This document shows, one piece after another, positions 25,961 to 37,669 of a stretch of 64,000 bases of DNA. The DNA is from Vanilla planifolia (Eukaryota > Streptophyta > Magnoliopsida > Asparagales > Orchidaceae): contig JAIUJO010000230.1 of assembly GCA_023846275.1 (NCBI GenBank), positions 255,501-319,500 of the forward strand, given 5' to 3'. Made by a program: the position numbers and the translations under genes. Numbering within the stretch: position 1 is the stretch's first letter; each line of letters begins with the position of its first letter. The notes below the pieces were generated by a model. It saw nothing but the letters and a program-made list of their open reading frames with translations, was not told where the DNA came from and did no database searches.

Positions 25961-26960
25961 AAAAATACCAACACTTTTTAAAAATAATATTAATTTAATT
26001 CTAAGGGACTTTTTAAGAAAAAAATAACAAAAGTGCCAAATGATGTTAGAAATATATGAATTATTTATTTTAACAAATAGCACTTGGAGTAGTTTTTTAT
26101 GAAATTTTTCAAAAAACTTTCAGAAGTCATTTGAAAAAGAATGTGTAAGGTAGAGTAGATTTAGAATTTTTTTGTCACAAGAGATATCTAACAAAATAAA
26201 AATTATGTACCAAATGGGGAGAATTAGGAGAGGAAAGTAGTTAATAACATAGATATTGTAGTTGGGAGTGATATGGAAATTTGTTATAAAGGTTAGGAAG
26301 AGGGAGACAAATAAGCTAATTATGAAAGTACCTTTAAATAAGGAGAAGGAAAAATCTTGACTAAGTGATTATATTATGCTTTTTTTTAATGAAGAAAGAT
26401 TAGTCACCTCTTAATTATGGATTTAAATTTCTCAAAAAATTAGTAATGTTCGAAGCCAATATGTATGTCACACAACACATTTAATATTCTTAAAAATAAT
26501 TTAGTTTGTAGAGTACATCCTAAGGGGAATTTTGGAATGGTAAAGCCTTGGGGGGAGTGAGACATTATTTAATGAGGATACTAAATGGTCCCATAAATGG
26601 TTGAAATGGTCCAAAACTATTGTGAAAAGGAGATAATGTCACTATCAAAGGATAATCAATAGTTTTATGATCATTTCATAGAGTATTGGATTGTTTAATG
26701 TGTTAGGTGGTTGACATTTAGTCATGGTATTTTGTTTGAAAATAATAAGCACAAAGAATTACTAATATATTTGTTTAAGTAAATTTTTAGATTTTAGAAA
26801 ACTGATGTTCATGTTTGTGAGAGAATTTAAAAAAGAAGATGACATAAGCAAAAATATTTATTTCAAATTTTATTATAGTTGTTTCAATTTTGTTTTGATT
26901 ACATAGTAAATTTATTGAAACCACTCATACGAGGAGCAAAAGTAAAATTTTATTTAAGTT
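25960..26960. other. Unassigned 1-kb stretch
   Basis: No gene or repeat family was recognised. The stretch lies beyond the point where the window end prevents comparison with the right copy of the segment, so it may still belong to the duplicated unit. Short open frames only. Confidence 0.4.
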
Positions 26961-28270
26961 AATCTTCCTAGAATAGTATCAAGATTCTAAAATATTAATC
27001 TCGTATTTTAGTTATAAAAATTAATTAGTAAAAACATAATAATAAAATTAAAATAACATTTAATACATATTACTAAAAAGAACCAAATCTATCAGTTAGA
27101 ACATAGTGCCTAAATACAGCAAGTAGTGCTTATCATTTTGATAAAATAACTCTAAAACTCATCAAACAATTTTGGTTTGCATCACAAGTTAAGAATCCAA
27201 ACATAACTTAAATCTGGAGCAAATCAAGGGGTAGGCAACCCTAAAAAATATGCAAAATGTGTAACATAGGAAACCTCTAATAAAACAATTACAATCCATC
27301 ACTTATTTAATGTAGGATTAAAATTTATATCCGTTTCACTTGATTGTACAAAAAATATTGGGACTTATTTTTGCTATCCATTTGGACAATTACGTGATCG
27401 AATGGTTATAATCTCATTCAGCTTTTAAGGACACCTTATTTGATCTTTTGAATAATGACGTAATTTTGGGATCTCACAATCGATTATTGATCCATATGTA
27501 AAAGCAAAATCTAACAATCATATTACGATTTAGATGTAATGGTCTAAATCAAATCATAAATTATGAATAGCATTTTTTATACTAATCCTACTAATGGAAA
27601 AGTTTTCAATGTGGAATGGTACAAGAGCTTTTTGATCGAGTAGCTCTGATGTGGTGATTCTTTTGGTTATTGTGATTTTTATAATTTATTAACTGAAAAC
27701 TATGATGTATTTTTTTAATTAAAATATTATTGACTATTTGGCCAATTTGACATGTGTTCAAAGTCATTATAAAATATTTATAAATAGTTAAATAATTGAA
27801 TAAGATATACTAATAAATTTTTTTATAAAATATGAAGAAAGATTTTCGAGTCATCATATCGAACAATTTAGTGCTCGATGATCATGAACTTTTTTTTATG
27901 GTGCATGTTCTAATTGTCACATTAATGATCTCTACTATATTCTAAAATACCTTAAGTTCTTAATTTTCATTAATTATAATTTATTTATTTTAAACACTTG
28001 TGCTCCATTAAGCTTTCATTTAAGTATAAGGCTTTTATGTGTAGTAATTTACATTTAGTGTTATCAAATTTTTTTTTTGTTGCCAAGTATATTTCGTTGT
28101 AAGGTCATAATAGCCTCTTTCGATTACTTCATTGTGATTATTTATCTCCTTTGGAAAAATACAGTATATGAATGAAAATGGTACCAAAATCATCCTAAAT
28201 ATGATGGAGCCAAAATGGTTTATGTTCTTAAATTTAATAACTAAAATCAAGAATTGTACATTACAACTTT
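26960..28270. repeat. Direct repeat R, copy 1
   Basis: Colinear with 29.16-30.27 kb at an offset of about 2.15 kb. Shared landmarks are TTAATTAGTAAAA-like (27020 and 29175), TTGATAAAATAAC (27138 and 29291), GGAGCAAATCAAGGGGTAGGCAACC against GAGCAAACTAGGGGGTTACCAAC (27217 and 29372), CAATCCATCA (27293 and 29448), GATTTAGATGTAATGG against AATTTAGATCTATTG (27529 and 29680), and GAGCTTTTTGATCGAGTAG against GAGCCTTTTGATTTAGCAG (27625 and 29764). The pair could be LTRs of a short element or an old tandem duplication. No protein motif lies between them. Confidence 0.55.
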
Positions 28271-28294
28271 GATGAATTAACTCCAATTAAAAAC

Positions 28295-28414
<120 letters not shown>

Positions 28415-29159
28415 CATATATGATGTGTAAATGGGATTTGATAAATTAAATTTAGAAAATTCAATTAAAATAAGAAAAAAGAAAATAGTTCAAAACGACC
28501 TTAAAACTTTAAAATTTAATAAAGATCTTTAAAAAGAATAAGTTATGGATAAAATTATGATTTATGTTAAAACTTAATCTTGTCATAACCATTAAGCCAT
28601 TGTAATAAATTTGAAGTCATAAATAACACAAGATAGCCTAAATAATAAATTTTATAATACTTATATGTAAAGAATTAAATCAATTTAAAAGAAATTACAT
28701 AGAAGAGCTTAAGATATTGGTATAATTTGGAAAATAAATCGTCTTAAAGGTAAAAATGATTTGGTTAATAATTTCACAAAATTCTCAATTTGTGAATAAT
28801 TTATTAAATATAGATTATATCTTTAAGTGATGTCAAAGAGGGAAAGAATAGAGATGATAATTGCGTTCATGAGAAAACTTAAAAAGAACAAGAAGCAAAG
28901 GTGAACTTTTCTGATAATCATCTTGGTTAGAGTGACAAATAATTAACACAAATATATTGAATTTAGTTTTAGATATTATAATTATATTGTGAATAAAATC
29001 ATTCTTTGAAGAAAAAAAAACTAAATTTTTTAAAATTAGTTATTTTAGAAAAAATAATAAGATTCTAAAAATCTTTTTCATATGTCAGCCATTAAAAAAG
29101 TACATTATTCTTGATCACATATATGAAAATATTATATAGAAACCCTTTTTCAAAATGTA

Positions 29160-30270
29160 TTATAATTATAATAATTAGTTAGTAAAACAAATAAAATAAT
29201 TAAAATAATAAAAAAGGAGAACCTACCAATAATATGGAAAATGCAAAGTTAGAACATAGCTTCTACATATGGTGAGTTGGGGCTATTAGATTGATAAAAT
29301 AACACCATAATTAATCAAATAATTTTGCTTCAATACATAACTCATCAAATAATAGGGGAAATCACTTTAGAGCAAACTAGGGGGTTACCAACACAAAAAA
29401 ATGCACTTATTATAGGAGGCATAGGAAGGTTCTTATAAAGCAATAATAATCCATCATTCATGTATTCATTAACTAAAACATCTATCCATTTTCCATGATA
29501 ATACTGAAAATTGTTGGAATAATTTTGTCATTTGATAATGATATTTCTTAATCAAATGATTGTATTATTTTCCTTCAAAACACGCCTAAATTGATTCATT
29601 ATTTGACAATGAAATTTGGTGATCCCACATTTCACGTTTTGTCCATGCATAAGATCTAAGTCTGATTGTCAAATAACAATTTAGATCTATTGTTCCAAAT
29701 GAAATAGTACCTGCTTATTCCAAACCATCTCATCTTGAATTTTTCATGATCAAATCTTCTAGGAGCCTTTTGATTTAGCAGTTCTTGGACAACATCACTT
29801 TTAGTCAATATTTAAAGACATTAAGTTTTTTTAACTTATTTGTAATGACTAACTATTTCGTTTTATAAGTACTCTTAATAATTAAAAAATGTCTATAAAT
29901 AAGTGAATTCTTAAACATTATTGATTGATAAAATTTTCATAAAATTTAATGGAAAGTTTTCAAGCGATTACATTTAAGATATTAGCACCTAATGCTCGTC
30001 ATGGCATGCTTTTGATTTGTCCTTCACAAATTAAACTCATAATCTCTAATTTGTTAAAAAATTAATGTAGTTCTTAATTTTTTTATTTCTAATTGATCCA
30101 TTTAAAACTCTTATACCCCACTAAACAATTTTCAAGCATAGTTTTTTTTGTTTGCATTAATTTTTTTTATGTCATTTAACTATTTTATTTTGTTTCTAAG
30201 TTTGTTTGGTTGTAAGGCTATAGTAGTATATTTTTATTGTTTCATTATTGTGATACTTTAACCTGCTTGT
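29160..30270. repeat. Direct repeat R, copy 2
   Basis: Partner of the 26.96-28.27 kb repeat. Similarity runs from the AATTAGTTAGTAAAA region to the ATTTTTATTGTTTCATTATTGTGAT region (compare CTTTCGATTACTTCATTGTGAT near 28116). An inverted, shorter relative appears at about 31.45-31.65 kb. Confidence 0.55.
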
Positions 30271-33200
30271 CATTTTGCAAAATACTTATATTAATTATTT
30301 TTTTACTATTTTTTAGGGGTAGACGTACGCTTGATTTTAAGATAAACCACCTAAAAAATATTCATCTACCGTTTCTGTTTTTGTTATTTTTTCATGATTT
30401 TCTTAAAAGTTTTAATGAAAAGAAAATAAATATATATTTTAAAAGGTTTAACATATTTTGAAATAAAGTTAAGATTTACTAAAATTTATTTTTAAAGATA
30501 CACTCAAGTTTATTAAAAAAAATATACATTAAAGTATTTTTGTAAAACATTCTAAAATAATTTTTATTCCAAACAATTCACTTCTCTCTCACTAAATAGC
30601 ATTTCATAAAATGCTTATGTTGAAGTTTGGATCTACAAAAAAATGGTGAAATACTATAAATAAAAATTTAAGTTTTCTATAAACACATAATTAAATAAAT
30701 AGTTTAGAAGTATTTCGTAAAAAGTTTAAATTTAATATAACCTAAATTAATCCTTTTAAAAAATAATTTATAAAATAACATAAAATAAAAAAATCATAAG
30801 AACTACGATACACAATAGCGATATTTAAGAGGACCAGGTTGAAGAAAGCCGGCTTTCACCTCTAACAAAATCTTGAAAAAAACACTCAATATAAACTACT
30901 CGCCAAGGCACAGGCATGCTAAAGTCTAACAATAATGAAACAAAAGAAACAAGTTACTATGACCTCACATTCAATATTAATACAACCAATATCTTATGCT
31001 TGATGAAATAGCTAACGAAACAAAAGTATCTTAATTAAACCAATTATGAATAGAACAAATTAATAACTTAATTGACATAAGAAAAATCTTACAATTAGGA
31101 GTCTAGCAATTAAAGGAAGTAGCAATAATAGCAATAATTATTTGGGGCCGCTAACAGCTGAATATCGTGGCTTGAAAATTTTATTTAAATTAAATAAAGA
31201 TTCATCAATTCATTTTTTAAAAAAATATCTTATTTATAAACAATTTTTTGTACCAAAAGTGCATAGCAAAAATGCAAAATAAACATTATTGTTTTGCCTA
31301 TTTTTTATTTTTAGTTCAAAAATTATTGTTTACGAAAAATATTCTAAAGATTAAAAAATTAGCTAAAAAGATGTTATGTATGAATAACTTAAATGGAATG
31401 AATCGAGACAAATCATTTGGGAAAACTATATGATTAAAGAAATGAGATTTGATGGGGATGTTTAAAAATAGTTTTTGATCAAAACCAATAGATCTAAATC
31501 TGTGTCTGATGCCTAAATTTAGATCTTACACATGGAATAAAAATAGGTCATGCGATTATTTAATGGCATCAGGATTTGTAAAAGGGTGTATAAGATGAAG
31601 GTTGTTTTGTCATTAAATTGCATAATAAGATCAGTCTAGTTAGCCCCAACATTTGGAAACATGTTGTGTTAAAAGAAGGCTTTGATTTAGTCCTAAATTG
31701 TGAAGGTGATCAAAGATGTTTTGTATATCAAGCTTTAAGTCAACTTATTTAGGGATTGTTGCTCCATGATTTGCTCGAGAACTCATTACCAGTGCTATAA
31801 GTATTGCTTTAAACTGAGCCCTTTAAGGCTTTCAAAGGAGCAACCAAGAACCACACATACCTTTGAATCTGTTTAGGTACTCTTAAGGGTTGAACAAATG
31901 TCTCTTATAACTTAGTTATGTACATCGTTCCAAGCATCACAAGTAGACCTTAAACAAAGAAATGGTTGGCTACAACACTATCTCGAGTTATTTTATTTAT
32001 TTCCAAGTTCCTTTAAATTGTTTATTGCTTAATCTATGGTATAACATATATCACATTACATTTCACATATTTTCTATCCATGATATTAGCAATAAATTAA
32101 CCATTTACACCATGTCATGCTATCAACTAAACTTGTGAGTAATTTCAAGTACAATCGCAATGCCAAACAATGAAAATACAATTCAAACAATTAGCTCATT
32201 TAAAAAATATACAAGAAAGTCTACATTTTATAAATTTCTTCATTCATCATTGCTCAAAACTGTTTGTCTATTCATGCAATAGCAAAAAACCAAATATTAC
32301 ACTCAATCTATATTACCAAACATTAATTCTACTTAGAAAAAAGAAGGATTATGCTAAGGATCCTAACTCTTAGCAACACATAATAAGAAAACAAGGTCAT
32401 TAGGTCTAAGTTATAAGGGTTATATTCAATAAAATTTTCTTCTTCATGATTTTTCATTTTTTTATAATTATCATGTTAATCTATGCTTAATGCATAAATG
32501 ATTAAAAAACCAACATACTTAACAAACAAGGCATAAAATTTGGCATTATTTTCACTTATTTACATGTTGATAACTATGTTAAGGGGTGTTTTAGAGCAAC
32601 AAATTACTATTCTAATATATTATTCCATATATATCTATAACCAAAGCAAAACATGTAATATGTGATCATGTAATTTGCTTTCCAATCACAAGAAAAAATG
32701 CAATATGTAATTTTTATATCTAAACTAGAAGAAGTACATAAGAAAAAGTTAAAATTGAACCATTCATTTGCTAAGGAAATCTCCCTTAGTCTAGTGAAGA
32801 AGGAATTTCCTCCTTCTCAAACACATTTCATGAACAAAATGGCTAATTATTCTCACAATCAATTTCCAAGGTTCGTTAGACATTTTTAGAAAGTAATTTC
32901 CTTTTATCTTGGCTTTAATATTCACTAAATTTATTACATAAACTCAAGTGTTATCCTTTTTAAAAAAGTTGTGTAGATGACTTCTCTTTTGTAAGAGCTT
33001 TCCTTGCTTGAAAGCTTTAATGATCCTTCTTCATATTTTATCTCATTTTTTTACTTGGTACCCTACAAATTGACCTCTTCAAGTTCCCCATTTAAAGTTA
33101 ACTTTTCTTGAATTAGAAGCACATCTTAATGGCTTATGTTGCCCTTACCACACCACCTTAAAGAAAGAATTTACTTTAAGTTAAACTTTTTTTGGGTTGG

Positions 33201-33300
33201 AGTAGCCACAATTTATTATTTTAAATTAAGCCTCTCCCAATTAATAATTGTTTAATAGCAAAAATCTTTTAAGTTAATAAATAAAAATGGAAAAATACTC
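30270..33300. other. Unassigned stretch, with an inverted piece of repeat R
   Basis: No gene was recognised in 3 kb. On the minus strand, 31480-31560 reads CCATGTGTAAGATCTAAATT and so on, matching the plus-strand block near 29645 (CCATGCATAAGATCTAAGTC and the following TTAGATCTATTG). This suggests an inverted fragment of repeat R. A less A+T-rich patch at 30.83-31.17 kb has no recognisable identity. The open frames at 30237-30461, 31248-31433, 32170-32373 and 32698-32889 carry no known motif. Confidence 0.4.
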
Positions 33301-33314
33301 TTGCTCTTATACCA
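33301..33314 (-). promoter_or_regulatory. tRNA-Met-type primer-binding-site-like motif with LTR edge
   Basis: On the minus strand this reads TGGTATAAGAGCAA, one base away from the plant consensus TGGTATCAGAGC over its first twelve bases. Two bases beyond it, at 33317 on the plus strand, TGTAGTTC could be an LTR edge (TG...CA). This would place an LTR to the right (33317 to perhaps 34.2 kb) and the interior of a minus-strand LTR element to the left. No partner LTR or gag was confirmed, so this may be a solo remnant. Confidence 0.45.
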
Positions 33315-33316
33315 AG

Positions 33317-34270
33317 TGTAGTTCTTTCACTAGTTGTCATATGGGTTGTGTAAAATGTAGAAGTTCCTAATATAAGGTCATTGTTTTAATATTTTTATGA
33401 TGAATTGTTTCCAATATCTGTTAGCATTTTTTATTATCCTCCTTTGTTTCTTTTGAAATATTATGCGTTAAGGAAAAAAAATCATTTAAAGTTTTTTTTG
33501 AAATGTAAACTATAATTTGTCAAATTTCTCTATCCATTCTATCATTATTCTTGATAGGTCACATGTACAATTGTTCAACTTAATGAAAGAGGACAAAAAT
33601 GTTTACACTTTTATTTGTCGCATAACATTGGGATAAAAGTCAACAACGTTTCTTCTTGTTATATAGAAGTGCATGATTTAGAAAAGTTATTTAAAGAAAA
33701 TGATCACAATTCACTATTTAGTATTAGAAAGAAAAGAAGTAAAAGAAATAGAAAAGAAAAGTAACTTCATGTATTCTCTCACTAAATCTCTTCATCAAAG
33801 GTGTAAAGTTTGATTGATATCTTCATGATATATCACTTGTTGAATGTGATGATAATTTATCTAACTGAATTAATTAGTTAGTAATTGAAATATGAAGTTA
33901 ATCAACATTATGCTATTTTTAAATTGAAAAGCGACAAGCATGAACAAGAATTCATGATTTACAAGAGGTATGAAATTTGGAAGTAATGAATCACCCTATA
34001 ATGTTCAATAGTCACATATCTATTTTATAAATGGAAAACAATGCAAGAATTTTTATTGTGAAAAAGATTATTTGTAAGTAATTCTTGTGTAATTGTCTTG
34101 AATTGATAGAATATTCAATTAAGGAAAGAAAATGTAGATGCCAAAGAAACATTTATTCACATAATTATGTTGCGAAAGGTACTTATTAAATTGAAAGAAA
34201 ATTTAGTAAATATCCCTTAACATGTTTCTTCAGACACACAAGCTATTTAAATGTGAATTTGAGTGAATGT
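33317..34270. other. Possible LTR remnant, otherwise unassigned
   Basis: This stretch lies between the primer-site-like motif and the start of LINE copy 1. It begins with TG and has no open reading frame of note. Without a partner repeat in the window the LTR call is only an inference from its position. Confidence 0.3.
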
Positions 34271-34760
34271 TGCAAGACTACTAGTAGTCTATCTCATTTG
34301 TGTACAGCTTCTACCCTTTCTTTCAATTGAATTTCAATCACCAGGGTTTGAAAACAACAATGCATCTTCCAATTAATTATTTTAGTACTTCACTTAACAA
34401 CAATAGTGACAAGGCCCTCTAAAGATAGATGTTGCTACTTTGAACCTCACATGTCCTAAAATTTCTTAAGTATGTATTGATCTTGAGTTAAGAAAAGAGT
34501 TGCCAAACAAAATTAGAATTTCTACTAAAGTGGTTTCAAAAAAATTGCTTTTGTCAAAAAATCTAGCATGATAACTTACTTAAAGTTGACAAAGGATGGC
34601 AAACACATAGGAACGAGTTAGCTCAAAGTAAACAATAAAAAAGGTTAGATAACTCTCTGAATCATCTTGTTTTTTGTATCAAGGAATAGGGTCATGTAAT
34701 TAAAGGACAAAATATCAATAAAGATGTAAACTAAAATAACAAGAGATAGGAAAAGACTAA
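34270..34760 (+). pseudogene. LINE ORF1 remnant (DUF4283-like plus zinc knuckle)
   Basis: The reading KIDVATLNLTCPKIS followed by VCIDLELRKELPNKIRI (about 34423-34518) closely resembles the DUF4283-domain ORF1 of plant L1 LINEs (xxDxATxxLTRPSxARVCVEIDLxKxLPxKI). Just before it, LPINYFSTSL matches the LPxxYWSxxxL segment. Around 34.65-34.71 kb, FCIKE-GHV is a weak trace of the CCHC knuckle. In intact LINEs ORF1 binds RNA in the transposition particle. Stops interrupt the frame (one between KIS and VCID), so no protein is expected. Confidence 0.65.
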
Positions 34761-35049
34761 AGCCACAAAAAATCCTATTTAAGTTGTTAACTCATTGGCT
34801 AAGAAATCCACTATGGATGTTCAAACATAAGTATTAATAAGAATTAAAGCAATTGAACACGTCACTAATGCTAATGAAAGCAAAATGATATATACAACAC
34901 ATTGCAATTTTTTGCAAGCTAATTATTGGATGATTATAGTTCCTTAAAAAATTCTAAAAAATGAGAAGGATAATGATTAAGTTTTTTATTCAAAAAATTC
35001 ATAAGATAAAATTTAAAACTAATATGACAATTTAGATCTTAAAATTTTT

Positions 35050-36000
35050 AGTAAAGACCTTTAGGGAAATCAACAATTTTTATTTTTGGATTTAAACTAT
35101 GGAGGTGTTTAATCCATTAAAATGTCAAAGGATTAGAAAAAAACTTTAGCAGGGAAAACTAATTGACCCAAAGAGAATTAGAGGATTCTTTCAAGTATCC
35201 AAATTGTGGATAATACTAGTCTTAATGAATAATTTCTTATTTTGAAATATTTAGAGTGCTATTAAAAGAAGTTTTGCCATGTGATTAATCAATTTATTAA
35301 AATATATATAGTTTGGTAAGTTGCCTTATTAGAACATGTCTTCTATGGATAAGATGTAAAACATTGATATTGAACTCATGTTTTAGCATTATTAAGACAA
35401 TATAAAGAACAATATATAGATTCTTTGGAATGACTTTAACTATAATGTTGACATTAATTAGGAGTAGTTTGTCCAAATTAATATCAAGCATCAAGCTTAG
35501 GTTTCTAAAGCAGGCTACACTTTCACATATGATAAAATCGTGGCATCAAGAAGGAGCTTGTTATGGGCAAGCCATTTCTCAATGTCAGCAACATTTCAAA
35601 TCCATGGATGGTGAGCAGGGATTTCAATGAAATAATATCTTTAGAAGATTACAATGGACTATGTTATCCTAAGCTAAAACAAATGTAAGAGTTTGTTGAT
35701 TGTATAATTCTATGTCATCTTAAGCAATAGTGATTTTTTAGTTATTCCTTTCTATAGGAAAGAAAAGGTAATAGAATATAAGTTTGGAAAATATTAGATA
35801 GGTTATTGGTTAATGAGAAATAGATAACAATTTTCAACTTTTATCATCCAAGACCTTGTTATAACTGGATCAAGTTATATGCCTCTTCCATTAAATCTCA
35901 TCAAAATTCATCCTTCATCTCCCAAATAATTTAAATTTCATAACAAGTTTGTGAACCACCAAACATTTGCATTAAAAATGGACAATAATTGGAATTGTTC
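35050..36000 (+). pseudogene. LINE endonuclease remnant
   Basis: The element start resembles WNxRGLNxPxK (NYGGV and nearby, about 35095). Later, RRSLLWASHF (about 35550-35580) matches the RRxLWxxL helix, and PWMVSRDFNEI (about 35602-35634) matches PWxxGGDFNEI, with one Gly changed to Ser and the other to Arg. WKILDRLLVNEK (about 35787-35822) matches the RLDRxLVNxxW block, and SSYMPL (about 35872) stands where SDHxPL is expected. These are the core motifs of the exonuclease-endonuclease-phosphatase fold that nicks target DNA. Stops and frame changes make it inactive. Confidence 0.75.
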
Positions 36001-36359
36001 TTTAAACTACTTTGCAAAGAAGTCCCTACCCTTAAAGCAAAATTGAAATAAAATGCACCCTAAAGATTGAAAAGATCAGCATTTGCAAAAATCTATGTTC
36101 CTATTAAATTAGACAAGGAAGAGGTGAATCACAAATAAGTAATTTTTTAAGGAAAAGCAAAGGAGGATTAGTAGAAAGTATTATATCATGTTAATTACTG
36201 TTATTTACAAGATTTTGGAAGAGTGAAATTTCGTTGAATTAAAAGAAGGAATTAGATGGCTAATAGAGGGAGAAAGAAATGCAGTATTCTTCTATATAAT
36301 AGTGACGAAGTAATGAAGTGAACAAAGAGGAAAAAATAAAGACAATTGTAATCAACAAC

Positions 36360-37310
36360 TTTCAAAAGCTTTTAAGGTCTTCAGTAAATGAGTGTGAGAA
36401 TATATTGAACTACATTCTCTCCTTATTAACAAAAACAATCAAACAAGAAAGTAATGCAACAACTAGATAGTAATAAAGAGATAACTTTTAATATCTATTT
36501 AGATGACACTCTTGGCCCAGATTGTTTTAATGGAGAATTCTTCACTAATTATTTTGATTTTTATTCAAATTTTGTCTTGAGTGTTGCCAAAAATGTTTTA
36601 AAAGATCTCCAATTCTTTGGGGGAGTTTAGGCACAAACATTATATGAACTCCTAAACCTCATAACATATAAGTCATTGTTTATTTTAGACAAAATATTCT
36701 TTGAGGCATCATGAAAATATCAATCATAAAGCTTATTGTTGATTAAATATAACAAATTTTTTATAGACTTATTTTTCCAAATTTATAAACGTAGATATAT
36801 GGTAGAAAACATATTATCAGTTCAATAATTAGTATATTCTATTAACAATAAAGTTAAAGTTGTAATGTAATTGTTATGTTTGATTTAAGGGTATTACAAC
36901 ATATCATGAAAATTTCATTGTAAGACACTCTCCAAGTACAACCTTAATCAAAAGCTTTTTAAGGTACTCACCAATTACCTTTGCAATGCAAGGATATCAA
37001 AAATCATTAGTTGATCATCAAGTAATTTTTTTAATCTTCAATTGGTCTTAATTAGGGTAATCTTCTATCTTCCTTTATTTTCATCTCATTCATAGAGTTC
37101 TTCAAAAGGAGTACTGATATTTTTTTCCTTAAAAAGGAATGATATTCTATGGACAACATAGATCATCCATATCTATCACTTATCTAGCTTATGGAAATAA
37201 CATAATTATCATTACTTGAAGACATATGAAAACTTTATTGTTAATTTTAGTAAGTTTCTACAACACTTCTAACACACTACAAGCTTCTTAAATATAAAAA
37301 TTAAAAGTGA
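36360..37310 (+). pseudogene. LINE reverse-transcriptase remnant, copy 1
   Basis: LGPDCFNGEFFTNYFD starting at 36511 matches the LINE RT motif SPGPDGFNGxFFxxYW. The region matching GxRQGxPLSPxLF and the FADD box of copy 2 follows near 37.03-37.2 kb but is less well kept; the FADD position reads as a stop-containing stretch. The homologous part of copy 2 starts near 47.2 kb. Confidence 0.7.
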
Positions 37311-37669
37311 GAACATCTGTAGAAAAAAAAGAGTATATGCTAGGTAAATCAAATTTGCAAGGGGTCGGGATTGCTTTAAATAAATCGCCTTTTGGCATAT
37401 TTGTGCTACACACTATACATAGGTTAGAAGAAAGTTTCTTACTTCAAATTTTTTTTCCTAAAATTAAAAATAAAGAGAATTGTTGCCTTATAATAAGCCT
37501 TTTTCTAAACATTCAAACTTTGTATGCAGATGTCATACAAATCTTTTTGGAAATCATAAATTAATTGGTAGGAACTTAGGCAAAAATAGTGAAAGAAATT
37601 AAGTGAGTCTAGTTATTAGAAATAATTTAGAGGAAATAATTTTAGATTTTTAAATATTTAAATAAATAG

